A stretch of 64,000 bases of DNA, from contig NZ_JAPDIR010000001.1 of NCBI RefSeq assembly GCF_029870595.1, positions 372,001-436,000 of the forward strand, read 5' to 3'. The DNA is from Sphingomonas sp. CBMAI 2297. Its GTDB lineage: Bacteria; Pseudomonadota; Alphaproteobacteria; Sphingomonadales; Sphingomonadaceae. The notes below the pieces were generated by a model. That model was given only the letters and a program-made list of their open reading frames with translations. It was not told where the DNA came from and ran no database searches. The position numbers were made by a program, and so were the translations under genes. Within the stretch, counting starts at the first letter, position 1. Each line of letters starts with the position of its first letter. Positions 56,410 through 64,000 of this stretch are shown here, piece by piece.

Positions 56410-57681
56410 CTAGCCTCGCCTCGCTTCGTCCCCGAGCAGCCGTACCTCGCGCTGCGGCAGGGCGAGGGAGATGCCGTGCTCCTGGAACATCACCCAGAGC
56501 CGGTTGAGCACGTCGCTCTTCACATTGCCGACGCCGCTTTCGGGATCGCTGATCCAGGTGAGGATCTCATGCTCCACGCCGCTTTCGCCAAAGGCGGCGA
56601 GGCGCACATTGGTGGGCGGATCGTCGAGCGCGCGCGGGCTTTCCTTCGCCGCGCGCAGCATCAGCGCCTGGGCGAGCTTGAGGTCGGAATCATAGGCGAC
56701 GGTCACCGGGATGCGGACGCGGACGTTGCGATCGGTGTACGACCAGTTCTCCACTTCCTGGGTCATCAGGATCTCGTTGGGGATCAGATGCTCCTTGCCG
56801 TCGCGCGTGACGACGCTCACCGCGCGCACGCCGATCTTGTTCACCCAGCCGAAGCTGTCGCCCACCACGATCACGTCGCCCGGCTTGATCGAGCGATCCA
56901 TCAGCAGGATGATTCCGGCGATCAGGTTGCCGATCGTCTTCTGCAGGCCGAAGCCGATGGCCAGGCCGAACGCGCCCGAGAAGACGGTGAAGGCGGTCAG
57001 GTCGATCTCGAGCAGGTCGATACCGACGAAGAAGGCGACGACCACCGCGGCGATCGCGGCCAGCTTCTGGAAAAGCAGCTTCTGCGTGGGATCGAAGCCG
57101 CGCGCGCCGGCGATCCACCGCGTCAGCATCCGGTTGAACAGGCGCACCCCGGCGAAGAGCAGCAGCACGGTGACGGCGATGCTGAGCAGCGACAGCAGCG
57201 TGAGCCGGCGCTGGCCGATCTGGACGCCGACCCGGTCGAGCGTGTCCTGCGTCGCCGCGAACCCGCCGATCGCGTGGCTCAATATGGCGGCGAAGGCGAT
57301 GGCGGCCACACCCCAGGCGATCCAGCGCGGCAGGTTGAGCCCGCGCAGCACCGCGACGGTGAACAGGGCGGCGGCGGCTCCGGTGGCGAAGCCCAGCCCC
57401 AGCGCGGCGAGCGGGTGCCAGGGCCAGGCGGAGAGGAGGATGCCGAGCAGCAGCGTCGCTACCCCGTGGCGAATCACGTCGCAGATGCGCCCGCTGAACA
57501 GGGGGCCGTGATCCGCGTCGCGCGACCAATATTCGGCGATGCGCCCGCCGATCCTGCGGCCGGCGAACCAGCCGAGCGCCAGGGCGACGATGGCGAGCGC
57601 GGCGGCGATGCCGGCTTCGGACAGTTCGGGCGGTGAGGGAAGGTCGTGCCCCGCCAGCCAGTCGCCGAACCGCTGCATCAT
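56410..57681 (-). CDS. MscS-family mechanosensitive channel
   Basis: A 423-residue membrane protein. Several N-terminal helices precede the conserved pore and beta domain: FTVFSGAFGLAIGFGLQKTIGNLIAGIILLMDRSIKPGDVIVVGDSFGWVNKIGVRAVSVVTRDGKEHLIPNEILMTQEVENWSYTDR. It opens under membrane tension to release solutes on osmotic downshock. The start overlaps the metC stop (ATGA). It is co-oriented with sseA, metC and the FemAB-like gene. Confidence 0.93.
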   Translation of the reverse strand: MMQRFGDWLAGHDLPSPPELSEAGIAAALAIVALALGWFAGRRIGGRIAEYWSRDADHGPLFSGRICDVIRHGVATLLLGILLSAWPWHPLAALGLGFATGAAAALFTVAVLRGLNLPRWIAWGVAAIAFAAILSHAIGGFAATQDTLDRVGVQIGQRRLTLLSLLSIAVTVLLLFAGVRLFNRMLTRWIAGARGFDPTQKLLFQKLAAIAAVVVAFFVGIDLLEIDLTAFTVFSGAFGLAIGFGLQKTIGNLIAGIILLMDRSIKPGDVIVVGDSFGWVNKIGVRAVSVVTRDGKEHLIPNEILMTQEVENWSYTDRNVRVRIPVTVAYDSDLKLAQALMLRAAKESPRALDDPPTNVRLAAFGESGVEHEILTWISDPESGVGNVKSDVLNRLWVMFQEHGISLALPQREVRLLGDEARRG

Positions 57682-58862
57682 CCACGCATCCGGGCGAAGC
57701 GGGCCAGCCCCTGTTCGAGGTCGGCGATCAGGTCGTCCGGATCCTCGAGCCCGATCTGGAGGCGGACGACCGGCCCTTCCGCCTTCCACTCGGTGGCGGT
57801 GCGGAAGCGTTGCGGATCGACCGGCAGGGCGAGGCTCTCATAGCCGCCCCAGCTATAGCCGATCCCGAAATGCTCCAGGCCGTCGATCAGTGCGGCGCGT
57901 TCCTTCTCGCCACCGCCGGCGAGGACGAAGGAGAACAGGCCGGCGGGGCCCTTGAAGTCGCGGTGGAAGATTTCGTGCCCCGGGCAATCGGGCAGCGCCG
58001 GGTGGAGCACGCGCGCCACTTCGGGGCACGTGCGGAGCCATTCGGCGATCCGCAGCGCCGCCCGGCCATGCTGCTCGAGCCGGATCGCCATGGTGCGCAG
58101 GCCGCGCGCGCCCAGCCAGGCATCGTCGGGGCTGGCCGTCTGGCCGAGCTGGTAGGTGGTGTCGCGCAGCGCCTGGTACTTGCCCCGGGCGGCGGTGACC
58201 GAGCCCAGCATCACGTCGGAATGGCCGACGACATATTTGGTCGCGGCAAGGATCGTATAGTCGATCCCGCGCGCGATTGCCGGGAAGAGCAGGGGCGTCG
58301 CCCAGGTATTGTCGAGCACCGTGGCGATGCCGCGATCCCTGGCCACCGCGACGATCGCCGGCACGTCCTGCACTTCGAAGGTCAGGCTGCCGGGGCTCTC
58401 CAGGAAGATCACCCGGGTATTCTCGCGGCACAGCGCCGCGATGCCTTCGCCGATCAGCGGATCATAATAGCTGGTCTCGATCCCCATGCGCCGGAGCAGG
58501 CCGTTGGCGAAGTTGCGCGTCGGGTCGTAGCTGCTGTCGGGGAGCAGCAGATGATCGCCCGGCGAGAGCAGGGCGAGCAGGGTCGAGGCGATCGCGGCGA
58601 CGCCGGACGGGTAGAGCAGCGTCGCCTCGGCGCCCGGCTCGAGCTCGGTCAGCGCATCGGCGAGCGACCATTGGGTCGGCGTGCCCCGCCGGCCGTAGAA
58701 CAGCCGGTGATGGGTATCGCTGGCGCCGCTGGCGCGCAGATGCGCCACATCGTCGTAAAGGATCGTCGAGGCGCGCCACACCGGCGGGTTGACGATGCCC
58801 TGGGTCCATTCCTTGCGCCGGCCGGCGGCGACGACCTTGGTCTTGTCCTGCTTCTCGCTCAT
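57678..58862 (-). CDS. metC: Cystathionine beta-lyase
   Basis: A 394-residue PLP enzyme of the Cys/Met metabolism family. The PLP lysine is Lys209 in ILAATKYVVGHSDVMLGSV, and the N-terminal FYGRRGTPTQWSLADALTELEP is typical of the MetC branch. It cleaves cystathionine to homocysteine, pyruvate and ammonia in methionine synthesis. The related sseA gene overlaps upstream by four bases, placing it in a sulfur-metabolism unit. Confidence 0.93.
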   Translation of the reverse strand: MSEKQDKTKVVAAGRRKEWTQGIVNPPVWRASTILYDDVAHLRASGASDTHHRLFYGRRGTPTQWSLADALTELEPGAEATLLYPSGVAAIASTLLALLSPGDHLLLPDSSYDPTRNFANGLLRRMGIETSYYDPLIGEGIAALCRENTRVIFLESPGSLTFEVQDVPAIVAVARDRGIATVLDNTWATPLLFPAIARGIDYTILAATKYVVGHSDVMLGSVTAARGKYQALRDTTYQLGQTASPDDAWLGARGLRTMAIRLEQHGRAALRIAEWLRTCPEVARVLHPALPDCPGHEIFHRDFKGPAGLFSFVLAGGGEKERAALIDGLEHFGIGYSWGGYESLALPVDPQRFRTATEWKAEGPVVRLQIGLEDPDDLIADLEQGLARFARMRG

Positions 58863-59683
58863 GCCGGGCCCAATGCCTTGGCGGTCTCCGGACGGCTACC
58901 CCATTCGGTCCAGCTGCCGTCGTACAGCGCGGCTTCGTTGTCGAGCAGGTGTGCGCCGAACGCCAGGATCGCGGCGGTGATGCCCGAGCCGCAGGTGGTG
59001 ACCAGCGGGCGAGCGAGGTCGATGCCATGATCCTCGAACACGGCGCGGATATGATCGCGGGGCTTCCAGGTGCCGTCGGGGTTGAAGAATTTCGGATAAG
59101 GGACGTTGCGCGATCCCGGGATATGGCCCGCCGCGACTTCGGGGCGCGGATCGGCTTCCTCGCCGGTGAAGCGCGCGGCCGAGCGGGCATCGGCGACCTG
59201 CCCGGTCTCGGCCTTCATCTCGTCGAGCGTGCGCGCCCGCGCCTTGGGCGGGCGAGGCTGGAAATTGCCCGGCTCGGCCCGGTGCGGGCCGCTTTCCACG
59301 GCGCGGCCTTCCGCCTTCCACTTGGCCATGCCGCCGTCGAGCAGCGCCACGTCGACGCCGGCGAGCCGCAGCACCCACCAGGCGCGGCACGACGTGTGGT
59401 GCGGGCCATTGTCGTAGAGGATGATCGGCGTCTCGGTGTCGGCGCCCAGCGCGCGCAGCCGCTCGGCGATCCTGGCGACGGTCGGCATGGTCGAGGGGAG
59501 CGGGCTGGTCTCGTCGATCAGCGTGTCGAGATCGAGGAAGCGCGCGCCGGCGATATGCTCCGCCTCGAACTCGGCGCGGGGGTTGCGCGGCGGCGATCCG
59601 GGGATCGTCGAGCTATAGGTTGCATCGAGCACCAGCACATCATCGGCGCCGGCCAGCCATTCGGTCGTAACGAGCCCGTCCAT
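58859..59683 (-). CDS. sseA: 3-mercaptopyruvate sulfurtransferase
   Basis: A 274-residue tandem rhodanese. The catalytic Cys231 lies in CGSGITA, the mercaptopyruvate-type loop (rhodaneses have CRxG). The inactive first domain carries DNGPHHTSCRAWWVLR. It transfers sulfur from 3-mercaptopyruvate to thiol acceptors or cyanide. AGGA precedes ATG 59683. It is the first gene of the leftward sseA-metC-mscS-femAB-like run. Confidence 0.94.
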   Translation of the reverse strand: MDGLVTTEWLAGADDVLVLDATYSSTIPGSPPRNPRAEFEAEHIAGARFLDLDTLIDETSPLPSTMPTVARIAERLRALGADTETPIILYDNGPHHTSCRAWWVLRLAGVDVALLDGGMAKWKAEGRAVESGPHRAEPGNFQPRPPKARARTLDEMKAETGQVADARSAARFTGEEADPRPEVAAGHIPGSRNVPYPKFFNPDGTWKPRDHIRAVFEDHGIDLARPLVTTCGSGITAAILAFGAHLLDNEAALYDGSWTEWGSRPETAKALGPA

Positions 59684-59727
59684 GGAAAGCGTCCTAGAAG
59701 GATGCAAAGCGCTCCGCAAACGCCTAC

Positions 59728-60183
59728 ATGGCCGGGATGGACGCCAAGCATCTCGGAAAAGCCTCGATCCTTCCCGCCACGCCGGAGGAAGCCGAGCTCG
59801 ATTACGTGCCCAATCCGCGCAAGGGCACGCGCTATCTCATCCGTTTCGCGGCACCCGAGTTCACTTCGCTCTGCCCGATCACCGGCCAGCCGGATTTCGC
59901 GCATCTGGTGCTCGACTATGTGCCGAACGACACGATCGTCGAGTCCAAGTCGCTCAAGCTGTTCCTGGGCAGCTTCCGCAACCATGGCGCCTTTCATGAG
60001 GATTGCACCGTCGGCATCGGCCAGCGCCTGTTCGACGAGATGCAGCCGGAATGGCTCCGGATCGGCGGCTATTGGTATCCGCGCGGCGGCATACCGATCG
60101 ACGTCTTCTGGCAATCCGGCACACCGCCGGAGGGTGTCTGGATACCGGATCAGGGGGTTCCGGGCTATCGCGGCCGCGGCTGA
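59728..60183 (+). CDS. queF: NADPH-dependent 7-cyano-7-deazaguanine reductase
   Basis: A 151-residue single-domain QueF that reduces preQ0 to preQ1 in queuosine synthesis. The catalytic Cys49 is in [13 protein letters not shown], and the substrate-binding Glu72 is in [24 protein letters not shown]. This is the short unimodular form. ATG 59728 or 59737 may be used. It is divergent from sseA and not next to other queuosine genes. Confidence 0.95.
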   Translation: MAGMDAKHLGKASILPATPEEAELDYVPNPRKGTRYLIRFAAPEFTSLCPITGQPDFAHLVLDYVPNDTIVESKSLKLFLGSFRNHGAFHEDCTVGIGQRLFDEMQPEWLRIGGYWYPRGGIPIDVFWQSGTPPEGVWIPDQGVPGYRGRG

Positions 60184-60219
60184 ACGCCGGATTTACAAGG
60201 CGACCGGACGGTCGTATTC

Positions 60220-60234
60220 TGCTGCATTGCAGCA
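60220..60234. promoter_or_regulatory. TGCTGCA-T-TGCAGCA palindrome (PhaR-like site)
   Basis: A perfect 15-base palindrome containing CTGC-ATT-GCAG, the form CTGC-N3-GCAG described for PhaR/AniA carbon-flow regulators of alphaproteobacteria. It lies about 95 bases before the GT4 gene in an AT-richer leader. Confidence 0.45.
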
Positions 60235-60327
60235 TGATGAAACCTTATTGAAAATAGTTGGTTTGGAAGGGCGAGCGTGGGGCTTACGCGCAATTGAGTT
60301 TGCGATAGCGAAGGGAAAGATCGGCGC

Positions 60328-62592
60328 ATGAAAGCCCCGAATATCCAGCACATCGCGCTGATCGGCAACTTCCTGCCGCGCAAATGCGGGCTCGCCACCT
60401 ACACGACCGATACCCATGCCGCGCTCAAGCAGCGCTTCCCGGATCTGAAGATCGACGTCTATGCGATGGACGATCATCCGGGGCGGTACGACTATCCCGA
60501 CGCAGTGACTGCCGCGATCCCGGAGCAGGACCGTGCCGCCTATCTCGGCGCGGCCCGCATGATCGAGGCTTCGGGCGCGCAGGCGCTGTGGGTGCAGCAT
60601 GAATATGGCATCTATGGCGGCCCCGCCGGCGAGTATCTGATCGCGCTGCTCGACCGGCTGTCGATCCCGGTGATCGCGACGCTGCACACCGTGCTGGAGA
60701 GCCCCAATCCCGATCAGCGGCGAGTGATGGAGGCGCTGCTGCGCCGCGCGGCGCGGGTGATCGTGATGGCCGAGAAGGGGCGCGAGATCCTGAAGCGCGT
60801 GCACGGCACCGACGACAGGAAGATCGCGATGATCCCGCACGGCGTGCCCGATCGCCCCTTCGCCGATCCGCGGGACTTCAAGCCGCGCTTCGGCTGGCAG
60901 GGGCGCGAAGTGATCCTCACCTTCGGGCTGCTCGCGCCGAGCAAGGGCATAGAGACGATGATCGAGGCGATGCCGGCGATCGCGCGGGCGCGGCCCGACG
61001 CGCTTTATGTGATCCTGGGCGCGACGCATCCGAACCTCGTCGCGCACGAGGGCGAAGCCTATCGCGAGCGGCTGAAGGCGCTGTCCGCCGATCTGGGCGT
61101 GGCCGGGCAGGTCGCGTTCATCGACGGGTTCGTCGAGCAGGACGAGCTGCTCGACTATCTCCAGGCGGCGGACGTCTATGCGACGCCCTATCCCGATCCC
61201 GCGCAGATCACTTCGGGCACGCTCTCCTATGCGGTGGCGGTGGGCAAGCCGGTGGTCTCGACGCCCTATGTCCATGCAACCGAGATACTCGCGGACGATC
61301 ACGGCGTGCTTGTGCCTTTTCAGGACAGTAGCGCCGTCTTCGCCCGCGAGATTGTCCGCCTGCTCGCCGACGCGCCGGCGCGAGGGGCGCTGGCCGCGCG
61401 CGCCTATGCCCGCGGCCGCACCATGTTGTGGCCGCGCCTCGTCGAGGCCGCGATGGACATGCTGGGGGGCATCGTCGCCGCCAGGCCGCGCCGGTTTCCC
61501 CCGCCGGCCAAGGCGCTGGTGCCGCTCGCGCCGGACATCGCCGCGGTCGAGCGGATGAGCGATGCCACCGGCATGCTCCAGCACTCGATCTATTCGGTGC
61601 CCGATCGCCGCCACGGCTATTGCATCGACGACAATGCCCGCGCGCTCATCCTGATGAGCAGGATCGAGACGATCGACGAAGCGGAGCGCGACAGATGGAC
61701 GAGCGTCTACGCCGCCTTCGTCCAATATGCCTGGAACCAGGAGCTGCGCCGCTTCCGCAACTTCATGAACTTCGACCGGACCTGGTGCGAGGATGTCGGC
61801 TCGGAGGATTCGAACGGCCGGGCGCTCTGGGCGCTGGGCGTGACGGCGCGCGATGCCCGGGCGCAGAAGCATCGCGACTGGGCATCGGCCCTGTTCGACG
61901 CCACCGCCTCGATCGCGCTTGAGCTGGGCAGCCCGCGGGCGCGCGCCTTCGCGATGCTGGGCGCGGCGGCGATGCTCGGCGCGCATCCGGGCCATGCGCT
62001 CAGCCGCGAGATACTCACCCGTTTCGGCGAGGAGCTGATCGCGCTGCTCGACGGCAATCGCCGCCCCGAATGGCAATGGTTCGAAATCGTGCTCGCCTAT
62101 GACAATGCCCGCCTGCCCGAAGCGCTGCTGCGCGCCGGGATGGCGCTGGGCCGCGACGCGTTCGTCAGTGTCGGGCTCGAGACGCTCGAATGGATCGTCG
62201 CCCGGCAGACTTCGCCCGAGGGCCGGTTCCGCGCCGTCGGCACCGAGAGCTTCGGACGCGCCTATGCCCCGCCGCTCCAGTTCGACCAGCAGCCGCTGGA
62301 GGCGCAGGCGACGGTGGAGGCCTGTGTCGCCGCCCATGAGGCGACGGGGGACGCGCGCTGGGTGGAGGAGGCGATGCGTGCCTATCGCTGGTATCTCGGC
62401 GCCAACGACCTCGAGCTGCCGCTGGCCAGCGCCCAGGACGGAGGATGTTTCGACGGGCTGATGCCGCATGGGCTCAACCGCAACCAGGGGGCCGAGTCCA
62501 TTTTGGCGCTCCAGCTCGCCAACTGCGCGATTTCGGCTCTTTCAAAGGCGACCGGAAACGTGGCAACACCGGTGCGAGCCGCCGTCGCCTAG
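60328..62592 (+). CDS. Two-part GT4 glycosyltransferase with alpha-helical C-terminal domain
   Basis: A 754-residue protein. Residues about 8-390 form a GT-B GT4 transferase: IGNFLPRKCGLATYTTDTHAAL, IPHGVPDRPF, LTFGLLAPSKGIETMIEAMP and GTLSYAVAVGKPVVSTPYVHATEI (EX7E-like region). Residues about 410-754 are helical with HGYCIDDNARALILMSR, ALWALGVTARDAR and FGRAYAPPLQFDQQPLEAQATVEAC, like an (alpha/alpha)6 glycosidase or binding domain. Cytoplasmic. It is followed 43 bases later by a GH130 gene, suggesting joint work on mannosides. Confidence 0.87.
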   Translation: MKAPNIQHIALIGNFLPRKCGLATYTTDTHAALKQRFPDLKIDVYAMDDHPGRYDYPDAVTAAIPEQDRAAYLGAARMIEASGAQALWVQHEYGIYGGPAGEYLIALLDRLSIPVIATLHTVLESPNPDQRRVMEALLRRAARVIVMAEKGREILKRVHGTDDRKIAMIPHGVPDRPFADPRDFKPRFGWQGREVILTFGLLAPSKGIETMIEAMPAIARARPDALYVILGATHPNLVAHEGEAYRERLKALSADLGVAGQVAFIDGFVEQDELLDYLQAADVYATPYPDPAQITSGTLSYAVAVGKPVVSTPYVHATEILADDHGVLVPFQDSSAVFAREIVRLLADAPARGALAARAYARGRTMLWPRLVEAAMDMLGGIVAARPRRFPPPAKALVPLAPDIAAVERMSDATGMLQHSIYSVPDRRHGYCIDDNARALILMSRIETIDEAERDRWTSVYAAFVQYAWNQELRRFRNFMNFDRTWCEDVGSEDSNGRALWALGVTARDARAQKHRDWASALFDATASIALELGSPRARAFAMLGAAAMLGAHPGHALSREILTRFGEELIALLDGNRRPEWQWFEIVLAYDNARLPEALLRAGMALGRDAFVSVGLETLEWIVARQTSPEGRFRAVGTESFGRAYAPPLQFDQQPLEAQATVEACVAAHEATGDARWVEEAMRAYRWYLGANDLELPLASAQDGGCFDGLMPHGLNRNQGAESILALQLANCAISALSKATGNVATPVRAAVA

Positions 62593-62635
62593 TTACAGCC
62601 TGGGCGACGGTGCGGGGACAATGGCTGGGAGCCGA

Positions 62636-63922
62636 ATGCTCGAACTTTTCAATCATGCGCTGCGTCTGCGTGCGGATCCTTCGCGCGTTGTGGTGCGGCC
62701 CTTCCACATTGCCTGGGCCTCGAACGGATCGGCGCCCAGCCGCACCGAGCGGCTGGTGAGCGAAGTGCTGGCGATGTCGCCCGGCGAGGCGCGCGGCCAG
62801 CTGGAGATCGTGCTCAAGGACTTCGAGGCGCGCCACTGGCAGACGCGCCGCGTGTTCATGACGCGCTATGACGAGATCGAGGCGATGCTCGGGCTCGACG
62901 GCAGTCAGATCGGCGACGAGAAGCGCCAGCTGATCGGCGCCTATTTCTGCCACGAATACAGCTATGCCGCCGCCGCGCTGATGAACCCCAGCGCGGTGCC
63001 GCATTACGACCAGACCGGCATGCCGCCCGGCTCGCTGCGCATCCTGATGAGCCTGCGCGCCGTGGGCGAAGGGCACATCTCCTCGGTCGCCTTCCGCGAA
63101 GGCATCATCACCGAGAACAACGAGCTGACCCTGGCGCCCGAGCCGCCCTTCGCCACCGCCGCCGATGCCCGCGAGGAGGACGAGGAGCATGTGCCCGAGG
63201 GACCGGTGACGGTCTATCGCCACCGCGACTCCACGCTGTCGGGCACGGTGATCTTCCCGATCACCAAGGCTCAGTCCAACGGCCTCGAGGACCTGCGCAT
63301 CACGCATTTCCGGCACGAGGACGGGCAGGAGGAATGGATCGGCACCTACACCGCCTATAACGGATCGGTGATCCAGTCCGAGCTGCTGCGCACCCGCGAC
63401 TGGCGCAGCTTCGACCTGGTGCCGATGTCGGGCAGCGCGAGCCGCAACAAGGGCATGGCGCTGTTCCCGCGCACCGTGAACGGCCGCTACATGATGCTCG
63501 GCCGGCAGGACGGCGAGAACATCTTCCTCCACGCTTCCGACGACATCACCCGCTGGGAAGGCGGCGAGCTGCTGATCAAGCCGAAATTCCCCTGGGAGCT
63601 CGTCCAGATGGGCAATTGCGGCCCGCCGATCGAGCTCGACCAGGGCTGGCTGATCCTCACCCATGGCGTCGGCGCGATGCGCAAATATTCGATCGGCGCC
63701 GCGCTGCTCGACAAGAACGATCCGTCCAAGGTCCTCGCTCGTTCGAGCGAGCCGCTGCTCGCCGCGGCGGACCAGGACCGCGAGGGCTATGTGCCCAACG
63801 TCGTCTACACCTGCGGCGCCATCCGGCATGGCGACAAGCTGTTCATCCCTTACGGCGTGGCGGACAGCTCGGTGGCGTTCGCCTTCGTGCCGATCGGGTC
63901 GATCCTCGCGCAGATGAAGTGA
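62636..63922 (+). CDS. GH130 mannoside phosphorylase-like enzyme
   Basis: A 428-residue five-bladed beta-propeller protein of glycoside hydrolase family 130, which phosphorolyses or hydrolyses beta-mannosides. The catalytic Asp is in GLEDLRIT (216-223, usually EDPRIT; here Leu replaces Pro). Other hallmarks are NKGMALFPRTVNGRYMMLGRQDGENIFL and LILTHGVGAMRKYSIGAALLDKNDPSKVLARS. It has no signal peptide. ATG 62636 has GGGAG 5 bases upstream; ATG 62621 is possible. It is coupled to the GT4 gene. Confidence 0.9.
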   Translation: MLELFNHALRLRADPSRVVVRPFHIAWASNGSAPSRTERLVSEVLAMSPGEARGQLEIVLKDFEARHWQTRRVFMTRYDEIEAMLGLDGSQIGDEKRQLIGAYFCHEYSYAAAALMNPSAVPHYDQTGMPPGSLRILMSLRAVGEGHISSVAFREGIITENNELTLAPEPPFATAADAREEDEEHVPEGPVTVYRHRDSTLSGTVIFPITKAQSNGLEDLRITHFRHEDGQEEWIGTYTAYNGSVIQSELLRTRDWRSFDLVPMSGSASRNKGMALFPRTVNGRYMMLGRQDGENIFLHASDDITRWEGGELLIKPKFPWELVQMGNCGPPIELDQGWLILTHGVGAMRKYSIGAALLDKNDPSKVLARSSEPLLAAADQDREGYVPNVVYTCGAIRHGDKLFIPYGVADSSVAFAFVPIGSILAQMK

Positions 63923-63924
63923 GC

Positions 63925-63948
63925 GGCGGCGGGGCGATCCCCGCCGCC
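63925..63948 (+). terminator. Terminator hairpin after the GH130 gene
   Basis: GGCGGCGGGG (63925-63934) pairs exactly with CCCCGCCGCC (63939-63948) around CGAT and is followed by TT. It begins two bases after the stop codon and faces a converging partial gene. Confidence 0.6.
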
Positions 63949-63956
63949 TTCACCAA

Positions 63957-64000
63957 TCAGCGATAATTCGCCTCGCCCTCGGCCGGGCTCTCCGGTCCGG
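63957..64000 (-). CDS. Partial leftward gene, C-terminus only
   Basis: The last 13 codons of a leftward frame read GPESPAEGEANYR and end in TGA (63957-63959). It lies directly beyond the GH130 terminator, where a converging gene is expected. The fragment is too short to name a family. Confidence 0.4.
   Translation of the reverse strand, partial: GPESPAEGEANYR

Noticed and set aside
54823..57636. 937-codon rightward open frame over FemAB-like and mscS-like genes
   Set aside because: It overlaps genes with intact motifs on the other strand and has no recognisable domain.

Overview
The window is high-GC chromosomal DNA, most likely from a Sphingomonas-like alphaproteobacterium. The inference rests on the gene set: alphaproteobacterial COQ4, CocE, IalB-like, DUF4168 and TonB-C small proteins, two perfect matches to the alphaproteobacterial EcfG stress-promoter pattern GGAAC-N16/17-CGTT, and many small secreted proteins of the kind found in sphingomonads. 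Essential genes (dnaN, recF, gyrB, hom, argG, glpX, ppc) mark it as core chromosome. I see no phage, transposase, CRISPR array, rRNA or tRNA.

Region by region. 1-3,023: the end of a nitrobindin-like protein, a secreted CocE-type hydrolase and a CPBP membrane protease. 3,235-7,122: a three-gene unit that is the most unusual part of the window. It encodes a ferritin-like protein with a long cysteine-rich tail, a DUF692 enzyme (MNIO, multinuclear non-heme iron oxidase) and a DUF2063 partner. Its layout is that of a RiPP or metallophore-type modification system, with the likely substrate fused to a ferritin fold. 7,553-21,968: central metabolism (glpX, hom, ppc) among small envelope proteins, an MFS exporter, an orphan ExbD, an MliC-type lipoprotein, an L,D-transpeptidase, an MpaB-type oxygenase and an RlpA-like protein. 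Two EcfG-type promoters lie here. 22,077-27,604: a DUF4198 protein and a tolC-hlyD-permease-permease export operon without an ATPase gene. 27,895-36,741: the gyrB, recF and dnaN block, interrupted by coq4, a small XRE regulator with palindromic operators and its membrane-protein partner.

36,879-49,903: an outer-membrane beta-barrel protein with a structured leader, a histidine phosphatase, an IalB-like protein, a LysR/oxidoreductase divergent pair, rlmN, a cytochrome b561 plus molybdopterin oxidoreductase pair, cfa, argG, and a 30-residue metallothionein-like peptide downstream of an AraC regulator. 50,028-55,081: three consecutive large membrane proteins, a GT-C-like protein followed by two tandem paralogs. 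55,225-59,683: a leftward run of sseA, metC, an MscS channel and a FemAB-like acetyltransferase. 59,728-64,000: queF, then a GT4 glycosyltransferase with a helical C-terminal half, followed by a GH130 mannoside phosphorylase-like enzyme.

Short extragenic palindromes of the form GTCATCCC...GGGATGAC sit in many gaps, mostly where two genes converge. Long open frames antisense to real genes are common because of the GC content and are not listed. Start codons were chosen from Shine-Dalgarno spacing and family N-termini. Functions come from motif recognition by eye, without database searches.
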